Assembly: GCA_000469685.2 (NCBI GenBank)
Contig: LS997564.1
Span: forward strand, 9,475,591-9,539,590
Source: Haemonchus contortus
Lineage: Eukaryota > Nematoda > Chromadorea > Rhabditida > Trichostrongylidae
Direction: 5' to 3'
DNA: 64,000 bases
Positions 48,635-64,000 of this stretch are shown in pieces. The translations under genes and the position numbers were made by a program. The number at the start of each line of letters is the position of its first letter. Within the stretch, counting starts at the first letter, position 1. The notes beneath the pieces were generated by a model. That model was not told where the DNA came from. It saw nothing but the letters and a program-made list of their open reading frames with translations, and ran no database searches.

Positions 48635-49894
48635 CAAGCACCATTTTTTTGTTTGTTGATTTATAAATTATGTATATTGTTCTTCCGCTTAAATCATGTG
48701 GTTCTTCGTGGCATTTCTTTGGAGCGTCACAGAAGCATGAAACTGATGCTACAGTGGCTACTTCACAAATAAAAGCTGTTCAGTACAGAGAGAAACCCGT
48801 TGGGCAGCTTGGTGTTGATCAGTGTTGTGCAGAGGAAAGAAAGGAAATGGATTGCTCAAGCGACAAGGAGCATGACAGTTACGCCTGATTAGGATCATGT
48901 GTTCATACGTCTTCCCAGTCTTCTAAACAAATGAACCTTCGAATTGCCATAGGAACGTCTATCCATGTACACATTGGCTCTGCACTGACAACCTAGGGAA
49001 GCCGTTTGCACTGTTCGTCTCGGTCGCGATTGATTAATATTGATGGGAGTGGTGGCAAGGGGTGGGAAGAATAGCGTTGTTTCTCGCAGTACGACGCGCA
49101 CACCACACGTTGAATTACATCTTCGTGTGCTCTCCCAGAGATGGCGTTCAGGGGTGTTTGTTTGGGTGCGGTGATGATGTTAATATGATACCCTTCTTTA
49201 TATCGTTGGTGATAGGATACTGTTCCTTATATCAAGTGTTAGGCCGGTGTCCGCCACGCAATTCAGAATTATCTAAAGCATTCAGAAATACAGGGATAAC
49301 TCTGGGATGGGTGAGGCATAGGCCAAGCCGTCTCTAGCACGTCACCTAAGCGAAAGACGGGATGTGCACTGGTGTGCTAAAAGTGGAATTTATTATTTCG
49401 CCTGCAGGAAGCTTCATATATGGAGAAGGACCTCGCAGAGTTGCGGGTTAACGCTTGAAACGAAGGCGAACTACTTGGTGCGAGCGGAGTGTTTCCCAAA
49501 TGAGCGGCCCACACTTAGGCCGGAGACTCCCATCCCGCCGCTGTAGAAGTAGATTGCGTATTAACTTTGAAATAGAGTTCCCGTGAACTGACACGAGTTA
49601 TTTCAATTGTTCTCAGTTCACTCTGCTATCTGGAACCATCTGAGGGTGTAAGTGAGGAATAATATCAATTGTAACCACTTTCGATGCCGGTATCGGACCG
49701 ATTTCAGTCGGAGCATAGCAAAAACTGTAAAAATTCTATTATTTATCTATAAACTTTGCGACAACATGACAAAATGCGAGTAATTACATAAGGCGTTCAT
49801 GAGACAAACACTATGATAACAGATTATCACTTACGAGAGTTACATAGAGATCAGATAACCGTACTCGACGAAGTAACCGGGCTTGAGGACGAGA
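48635..49894. other. Convergent 3' flanks of eEF1A and ATR
   Basis: No coding gene is recognised. AATAAA at 48768-48773 (plus) fits the eEF1A poly(A) signal, about 135 bp after its stop. The remainder is unique-looking sequence between two 3' ends. Confidence 0.5.
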
Positions 49895-56398
<6,504 letters not shown>

Positions 56399-56705
56399 AG
56401 GTTGAAGTCTCGGGGTATAATCAATCCCGTCTGAAGAATGCGCCCATGCATCCGATTTCTATTCAGATACGTAATGGACTAATGAATATACATATGTGTG
56501 TGTGGCCTATACAATGACTACAGTGACCAGCAGATGTACAAGTCAATGCTCTTATTCTCCGAGCTGGATCTGGTACCACTTAGTGGAATGGAAGGCTCTG
56601 TTGGCCTAGTCGGATATCGATCCATGATTTGAACCCGTGACCATGCGTGTCTGAAGTGCGCCACTAGCCACTTTACTACCTCTGCCCTCGCGCTTGTTTT
56701 ATGCT
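56399..56705 (-). repeat. tRNA-derived SINE, family B, copy 3 (best copy)
   Basis: Read on the minus strand it starts with a tRNA-like head. An A-box-like AGTGGCTAGTGG (near 56670) is followed by a B-box-like GGGTTCAAATCA (near 56630), then a roughly 200-bp body ending near 56399. The body matches 50219-50450 and the fragment at 21880-22030. Head plus shared body is the classical SINE layout, which explains the family's dispersal. No open frame, as expected. Confidence 0.7.
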
Positions 56706-59700
56706 TATTTAACCATCAGTTCCACCAAAGAAGTGGACCCTGGCCAATCCACCTACACCATATCCAGTTCAAGCACGAGGGTGCCTGTCATTCACGGGAC
56801 CATTCACGGAAAGGAATGAAAGCCAAAAGGATTTCGTGAGTTTCACGTAATCCATGATGCTAACAAGTTAATGCTCAAAGATGACTACGTACAATTGCAC
56901 GCGACTTGAATGGTCGACCCCATAGCAACACAAGAGGTCTAGAAGATGCACTTGGGGACTGGGAATTCGTAGCAACGTCCACGATAGTAGAAACTGAAGA
57001 ACGGCTGGAAATCGGTAAAGGAAGAGTGAATGCAGAAAAGGAAGTGAAGTCGCCACTAAGGTCCTCCTTGGCGGAACTGCATCGAATCTCCTTAATTGAA
57101 CTTTAGCACCAGTCGCTGTTCTCACTTCAAAACCCTCGCTGCCTCATTTGACTCCCTTGAAACTCTTCAAATTTGCTCCCCATCAATTGTAACTTTCCAT
57201 CTAGTCACCTAACGAGAAAAAATGCGCCAGAAGGTTAGCCTGGTTAACAGCTGGGAAACCGTATATTTCATACTCAGTCTCATTCCAACACATTCTGAAC
57301 CCTTCAAAGCCGGTTGCTTGGTAACATGCATCAGGGACAATGATTAATACTGACTTTACGCCGATCCTATGAGCTACTACACAGAAATTAATTCGAACAC
57401 TTTCACACTCTAGCAAAAAAGCTGGCAGGAGTGCGCTCCCATTATTTTTCATCTAAGAAACAAGCCTTGTGATTTGACTCAATGCCAATGTAAACGAGAA
57501 TTTTTGCGGAATACATTGACTGAATATCATGCCTGTCATACTTGGCTTGTATCCACCGCGAAAATGTTCTGGTGAAGAAGCCTCCAAATGAAAAACACCT
57601 GTGAGCTCAACTGAAATCGCTGTCCATAGAAGCATAATTCGCTCTTACAAATCATCCTACTATTTCCATGACATCCCTTAAAACGCGAATCATTGAATAT
57701 TTTGGATCAATTCACCGGCTTCTGCATTCCCATGGTGAATGGTGCTAACCCTATGATGTCAATTAGTTCCAATTGAGCCCTTAGTCCTCTCCAAGGAACC
57801 TGTCCTCAATCTTGAGGATGGATGCAAAAGGAATAAATAGCGCCTCTAGCCATCGCACAACATTCCAAGTAACAAATACTCGTAGTCACATAAGGTGGGA
57901 ACTGTCCCAGTGATATGCTGTGGGTCAACGGACTAGGCAGCCAACTATTGACGCCGGTTGTGGTGAACGCCTTCGCTGCTACTTCGCTTACCAGAGGAAT
58001 TCTCTCACGCTCCGATGAATCAGAAATCTTCAGGGTAGGCATTATTGAATAATCATTTTACCGTTTTTGTTCTCTAAGTAAACAAAAAAGTCTGCAATGT
58101 TGATAAAGGCAGTATTGCAAGATGTGGCGCATAAATATGAGTAAAGGCATACCTTCGCCATTGATTGGCTTCTTCTTAGTATTTATGCAGTATGATTGAT
58201 CCTATAGCCATCTATACTCAGTATCATCATAAAAAGCGATTTTACTTCTTCTAAATTTCACCTTTTCAGCCGTCGCCATTCAAAAAGATGGAGCACAGGT
58301 TCTGCGGGCCTAAGCCATAAGCGACGATGTTGTGCTGATTCTGAAGACGAGTCGCCAGTAGAGGCAAAGTGAATCATATTCATATTTCCACTTTCATGAA
58401 CATTGATTTGAACTGTCTAGGATGACCCCTTGAGGGCGATTCGCACTGTTTCCACCCCACGGGGTATGAGCTCTGCCTTCGTTCGGCCACGTTCTCCTAG
58501 CCAGGCGGGAGTCAACCAGCCAATAGAACTCTCTGGCTCGCAGCGCCATCAATATCAGGGTCGTCCTTGTCGAAACCGCGCTAAACCCCGTGGTCGCCCC
58601 GTCTACTCTCAGCCACACACTCGCACACCGGCCAGCCAGCCATCCACAATCGATTCAACCCCCGTTCGCTAGCCGCCATCAGGCGGTAACCCAAGACTTA
58701 TACGGATGCTTATGGAAGGGCCTTGACGGCCGTAATTACGTGCACGGCTGACTGGCTAACTCTTCTACTTTCGGCTTGGAACTCCCTGAGAGCACTTCTC
58801 TTCTTGGTGAAATGCTTCACATGTCATGTAATTATATTGGATTCACACTCTCATCTCGATAACATTCTCTCTTGGTGGTTCTTCCAAGTCCTCCCGTCTC
58901 CTCTCGTTTTTCTTAATACTCTTTCATTTATGGGTGTATTTCTCGAGAGAAACGCTCGTTGAGGAGCTCACAAAGTTCCTCCCTTCTCACCCAAGAGGCC
59001 TACAAGAACATTCCCACAGCACAGGCCAAATACCCGGTTATTCTTCTTTTGTCCCGTACCCTTTCTTGAGCTTGCACCTCCCTTCAATCCCTTCGTCCCA
59101 TAAGGCTCTGTCCGATCTTTCCTAAAAGATTACTCCCAAAAACTTCACAAGTATGGGACACAGCTGCTGGGAGCTGTGTTGAGAACCCTTTTGGCCCCCA
59201 ACCAACTCTGAAAAGTGGCTGGGAATACCAGTTTCATTTCAACATATAGCACTTTTCCACTCATTAGGGCAGAGGAATTGTAAACCTTTCGATAACACTG
59301 ATGAGTTGTTCCCTGAGCTGAATCCCAGATGGGATTTTCAAGTCGTTTCTTCAAGAGATGAAATCCTAAGATAAGGAACCTAAGGGTCCGATCGATAGCA
59401 GGGCCACCCAGTTTAGTCACACCTGTGACCCACCTGATGAGTCTGTCTCGTCTGGGTTTCCGCGCCCCTTCACAGCCAGGCTAGGCCATGCCAGTCAGCC
59501 ACCCAGTCAGCCACACTCACACACCCCACCCATCGATCGGGGCACAGTGGCTTCGCTTATGCGCGGTTTGCTAACCACGACTCGGTCTCTCTCTCACTAA
59601 GGTCTATCGGCCGTCTGTTTGTTTGTGTTTTATTGACCTGAACCGAACGCTCTTCATGCCTAATCCTCATATAACTCCTCTCACATGCCAATTGTGATTT

Positions 59701-59880
59701 TATTTCAAAGGGTTTTCCACGTCGGTGCTACGATTTCCCACCTGAAGGGTCCATATGTACCTTGACTATCCTGAGTGAGTTAAAATGACCAAGTGGTCCT
59801 ATAAAGGAACTTTATTTATATGGAACCCTCAATAGATAGCCATCAGCCTCTCTGTTTATTTTTCATTCAGCAGTTCGAAT
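56706..59880. other. Intergenic, no gene recognised
   Basis: I see no supported gene. A minus-strand 83-codon open frame (57201-57452) and an 80-codon GC-rich, Pro/Arg-rich plus frame (58430-58672) have no domain I recognise. C-rich segments near 58610-58660 and 59470-59530 share CCAGCCAGCC- and CACACTCACACA-type strings and may be related repeats. Confidence 0.35.
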
Positions 59881-62800
59881 ATGAAGGACCGCAAGAAAGC
59901 CCCTCCTTTTCACGAAAGTGAACTGAAACTGCTCATGCGGCTCTACTGTGATTCATACGAAGAATACCATGGACGAGGGAGAGATTGTGAGTGTCCATCC
60001 ATTTAACCGGCTCCTTCTCATGAGAACGTCCCCAGCAGTCAGTCCTTCACGCCTTCCTTCATTGCAGCCGGAAAATGCGGCGGCATGTCCGATAAAAAGA
60101 GTTTATTGCGGCGGTTTGCCAAAGAGGTCTCGAATCTTGGGTTCTATCAACGTACAGAAAAACAAATTGAAGAACGTCTACGAGCTGATTGTAAGCGCGT
60201 TCGAAAGCATGAGGTAGGTGTATTCTCAACCCTCCGGGTATGGTGAGCCACAACTCGTTCTATATCATTTCTCTCTTTAGCGAGCCCGAATCCATGAAGG
60301 ACAAGAGGCGGTGCTAAATAGCCTACCAACATACTTGCATCAGTTGTATGAATGCCGCAAAAACAAGGCCAATGGTTCTGGTTTATTCAATCTACGTAAG
60401 TACATACTCATTGATGAGATATTGAAAACGTGAATTTAAACATTAATTTAATTTTTTGAAGCCGATTTTGGATTTTTTTTTAATTCACAAATTAATAGTC
60501 ATGTGATTAATAGCCATGATATATGGCAAGGTAAAGGTATTAGCAAGGCAAAACATAAGCCGATCGAGTCAAGAGGTAGCCGGCAACATTGAGATGCACA
60601 TTGCCCAGAAAGGATGCTATAGGGTTAAGAAGTGAAAGACAGAAAGAGCTCAGACAGAGAGTGCGTTGCGAGAGAAAGGGAAAGGGGAAAGTAGGCCTAC
60701 CATGTGTTTTCGGGATTTCTAGTGATGGTTTCAATAAAGAGAGACGGAGCTGTGATGAAGTTGAAAAGCAGTAAGGAAAGGAAATAAGTGTAAAATAAGT
60801 GATTCGGGTTAAAATAGGAAAATTGGTTAGAACTGTATTCCCACTAAAAATTCAAAATTAGTAGGCAATGGGCACACTGCAAAAATGTATTTGGAAGAGG
60901 GGTAGGGGGAGGGGGGGGGGGGGGGGGGGGGAAGGAGGAGGCATCGTTCCTTTCCAACATTGAGCGCTAGAGTGCAGAGAAGGGAGTGCAGCCGACTCCG
61001 CGAGCCCGTAACGGTGCTTCTAAGGTCTCTTAGTAGAGAAGAATTGCAACTTGAGGCCGCCTAGAAGGGAAGGGGTGGAAGAGGCATTTGGATGTTATAT
61101 TCCTAAACCATCCGAGCTTTTTACAGGAGGTAATCATATCCCACACCCGATGCTCCCTCCCTCCAGGGGCTCACTTGAAAACTATATTTCTTTAACTAGG
61201 AACCGTCTTTAAGTGTAAGAAGGTTCGGCTACCCTCTTTTTTCTGGGCTCTGCTTAGTGTTGCATAGGATCGGTTACAGTTCTCAGATCATCATTGTTTA
61301 CCTACGATCACTGAGTAAGTAATAGTAACAATTAATTAAAATTAATTTCAGATGAAGACGACTATGATATGAAGGAAGATGATACACTTGCCGCATGGAA
61401 TAAGGTGCGAAACAGGAAGAATAAACTCACATTCAAAAATTAACGAGTTCCTCTGAGTCTTTCGTTTAAACGTTTAGGTTGAGGTTGTGACTCCTCGTGA
61501 AGGCTCACCCTTGGGTGAACATTCATCCGGTGAAGGAGCTTTTATGGAAATGGAAGACGGCATCAAATGAGTCAATCGCCACATCAACTACCACTCCTCT
61601 GGCAAGAAAGCTGCCTCGAAAGCTTGCCAAGGCAATGTAAGTGGAGTCGTACACCTCCAAGACAGTCACCACCTCCGAAACGGTCAAGCAGTTGTGCAAA
61701 CGATCTAGAAAAACTCTCTAGAAATTGAAACTAGTCTGTTGGTCTTTGGACCTTACAAGTTACGTAGGTCAATGGAGTAACGACGTAGCGAAGCCAATTT
61801 TAGTTGAAACCACATCGCGATCGTTTCCACAACAGTTTGACCGCCTCGGAGGTGGTGACTAGCACAATTTTTGTATTCTACTCGTTCAGGAGGTCAAGAG
61901 AATCTCCCAGTTCATCCATGGATCCAAGAACAGTGTTATACGAGGAAGAAATCAAGCTGTCAATGTTACGACAACAACTAGCGCTCGAGGAATTGAAGCT
62001 GATAGTAATTAAGAACGATCTAGCCCGAGCACAACTGGAACGAGAAACGATAGCCACGGAACGAGAGCGTTTCGAATTGGAACGAGCGAAACATGTAAGT
62101 TTTATGAATTAGAAAATATACCCTGGGAAAGTTCCAAAAATGGCTAAATTTGATGGAAGGTGATGAAATAGGCCCGACAAACAACTGAGTGAGTGGCAAA
62201 AATATAAAGTACGTCGAATCACCAGCAAAAGTGAAACTAACCGGAACCATTCGGCCATAACCAAAGGGTAACGACGGTAGAACGTTGTTCGCATTCTCTC
62301 TAGACGTTCTTCCATAGGAGCGGTAGCATTCCAGTTGGAGAACCTTAATCATGCCGTAAGTTCGCCGTGAAAAGCTACTTTTGGCGGTAAAGCTCATTCG
62401 GAAGATATTACTCGGCTGATTATAAAAAAAATCACGGATTGATCCTTCTAACATCGAATTATGCGAAGGTGTAAAATCATATTATCTCATATTTACTAAA
62501 TAAATACACAGTTCACTACAATTTTGGGATATCCAGTTTCAGTTGAATAAGGAAAATGATAGTCTATAACAGTGCTAAAAGGCCGAAGAGAATGCGAACA
62601 TCGGCGTATTTCAAAGATAAAAGGCCTCGAAAATTTAGAAAAATTAGGGTTGGACGAGAATATGACAAAAGTTGCGTAGAAGGGATTTGTAAGAGCTGCG
62701 CAAATATGCGTGCCATTGCGTATAGCTGCCCCTACACAAGCTGCCTGCATGCAACGTGTGCGTTCCGGTGCGGGCCGTGCCACCTCTATAGTCTCTACAG

Positions 62801-63697
62801 CGCTGCGATAATTCGTCCGACTTTGGGAGTGCATGTCGGCTAGGCGGTATCGGGGCCCTTACTACGCCCTATATGGGCCGTTTTTCGGCCCCATAGTTGC
62901 CTTTGTGCTATTTCTGGGGTCACAGGTTCATACCACGAAGCAATTTCAGTAACCCTTTATATAGTGAACTGTGCCTTCAATAGAGGAAGTACAGTTAGTC
63001 CATTGAGGCGAATATCTAATACATTGACGGGAATACTAATCTCCGTTTCGGAACATTTCTACCAGCTCTATGGCAAGTAATTCACTGCACAAGCGAACAC
63101 TTCGCAGCGAACTTGCATAGCGAAAGGTGGGAAAGATGCGGTCCTGAATGCGGTCCCGCCTATTAAAAAATGGAGGTGCAGTACCCGCAGCTTATTTATC
63201 AACAAAGCCTCGCAAAGGCTCAGCAAAACTATGACTATGAACTAATATCGACGCTCATTGCCATATCCTGGCAAGCATTCTTCTTGAGTCCTAATCTCAC
63301 CTCCAATTCAAATCCCAACTATTATCAAAATTTTATTGTATTGTTTGTACCTTATATTATTAATTACCACTTTTACTAAACTGTAACTTCCACATTTCTC
63401 TGCTGAATCACTCAAAGACTCACCATTGCGCATCTGGTAGTGGATCTCCTTTCTCTTCGAAAAGTGGCTGCAGCACTCCTCTGTATGGAACCAGATTAGG
63501 GACCCATTCGACAATTCCTCCCGCTTCCTAAATTTACTGAAAAGAAGTTCTTTCCCTCCAAAATTGGCGGTTTTCAGGAACAATATGCAGAAGAGCTGAA
63601 ACTGTTTTCAATACAACAAGACCTTGCTCGAGCCCAGCTGGAAAAGGAGATCGTGGCATTAGAACGTGAAAAACTGAAATTGGAGCGAGAGAAAAAG
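59881..63697 (+). CDS. Myb/SANT-like and coiled-coil protein, 3' end beyond window
   Basis: Exons 59881-59986, 60068-60213, 60281-60395, 61352-61404, 61478-61636, 61890-62094 and 63578-63697 are bounded by GT-AG and share one strand. The first three encode a helical, charged region (PPFHESELKLLMRLYCDSYE, then RRFAKEVSNLGFYQRTEKQ) like the Myb/SANT- or Zeste-type DNA-binding domains common in transposase-derived and regulatory proteins. An acidic linker follows, then two coiled-coil exons with the same DLARAQLE motif. Inside exon 61478-61636 the open frame must shift by one base between about 61545 and 61570 to reach the coiled-coil frame. Either an alternative intron (GT near 61484), a sequence error or gene decay is involved. 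Function beyond likely DNA binding is unknown. The acceptor at 59868-59870 favours this ATG. Confidence 0.6.
60911..60931 (+). repeat. Homopolymer G run (21 bases)
   Basis: Pure G run in an intron of the Myb-like gene, flanked by further G-rich sequence. Similar runs occur at 457-474, 11540-11561 and, as C, at 16911-16924 and 54712-54725. Confidence 0.9.
62501..62980. mobile_element. MITE-like element family D, copy 2
   Basis: Left end ACACAGTTCACTACA and right end TAGTGAACTGTGCCTTCAA form the same kind of inverted ends as 52068-52579. Internal strings near the right end (ACGCCC...GGCCGTTTTTCGG) also match copy 1. It sits in an intron of the Myb-like gene. Ends are accurate to a few bases only. 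Confidence 0.65.
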
Positions 63698-64000
63698 GTG
63701 GGCTATTTTTTTTGGTGTCCAGTCCTAAAGAGCAACAAGCAGTTATGCCAGGTTTTCATGGGCCCTGTGATTTCTCAGCCAGAAGGGGGACAAAGGAACT
63801 CTCCTTTGGGGTTCAAAAATCTTAGGCTATCGCCATGACTATCGGTACAAAGAACGCCATGAATTTCTACTCAAAATATAGAGTGGAGAAGCAAATAAAA
63901 GTGAGCGCTTTCGCAAAAGTGCCGAGTTGTGGGTAGATCGCTGGACCCTGTAGGATACTCGAACCCGCGCCAGTGTTTTTCGAACACTTTGCTCTTATCC
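63698..64000. other. Right edge, intron or 3' part of the Myb-like gene
   Basis: No further exon is recognised. GGATACTCGAACCCGCGCCAG near 63953-63973 resembles a tRNA-type B box and may be the start of another SINE-like copy cut by the window edge. Confidence 0.35.

Noticed and set aside
57201..57452. 83-codon minus ORF as an ATR exon
   Set aside because: No similarity to ATR FAT or kinase sequence, and no matching splice phase.

Overview
The window is eukaryotic nuclear DNA, most likely from a clade V parasitic (strongylid, hookworm-like) nematode. The evidence is intron-rich genes with GT-AG junctions, decayed Tc1 and mariner elements, tRNA-derived SINE-like repeats and long homopolymer-G runs. 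Genus is not decidable from the sequence alone.

Layout: 1-25 kb is gene-poor and repeat-rich. It holds a Tc1-like element with doubled inverted repeats (736-2313), tandem duplications (5.5-6.2 kb and 10.0-10.8 kb), a catalytically dead mariner (12052-13314), a fold-back element (13431-13926), two copies of an unnamed dispersed repeat (8.4 and 14.1 kb), a pyrimidine-rich tract (15-17 kb) and another duplicated repeat (22.4 and 23.2 kb).

25-46 kb holds two large minus-strand genes in the same orientation: PAN2, the exonuclease subunit of the PAN2-PAN3 poly(A) deadenylase (45114 down to 34764), then XPB/ERCC3, the TFIIH DNA translocase/helicase (33522 down to about 25444). I rebuilt both exon by exon with consistent splice phases. 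One stretch of PAN2 around a GC-rich minisatellite and the last XPB exon stay unresolved.

46.8-48.6 kb is a compact plus-strand eEF1A gene with five exons. It converges on the 3' end of a minus-strand ATR-family checkpoint kinase (54343 down to 49895), of which only the catalytic C-lobe and FATC exons are visible. An ATR intron carries a tRNA-Gly(GCC) gene and a MITE-like element. From 59.9 kb to the right edge a plus-strand gene encodes a predicted Myb/SANT-like DNA-binding region followed by charged coiled-coil exons; it has an apparent frameshift and continues past the window.

The four recognised protein genes are housekeeping genes (transcription/repair, mRNA decay, translation, DNA-damage signalling) with no evident shared pathway. 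I found no convincing new multi-gene system. The more unusual items are the strong hairpins, the fold-back element, the intronic tRNA with adjacent palindromes, the unexplained 237-codon ORF between XPB and PAN2, and the repeat families shared within the window.
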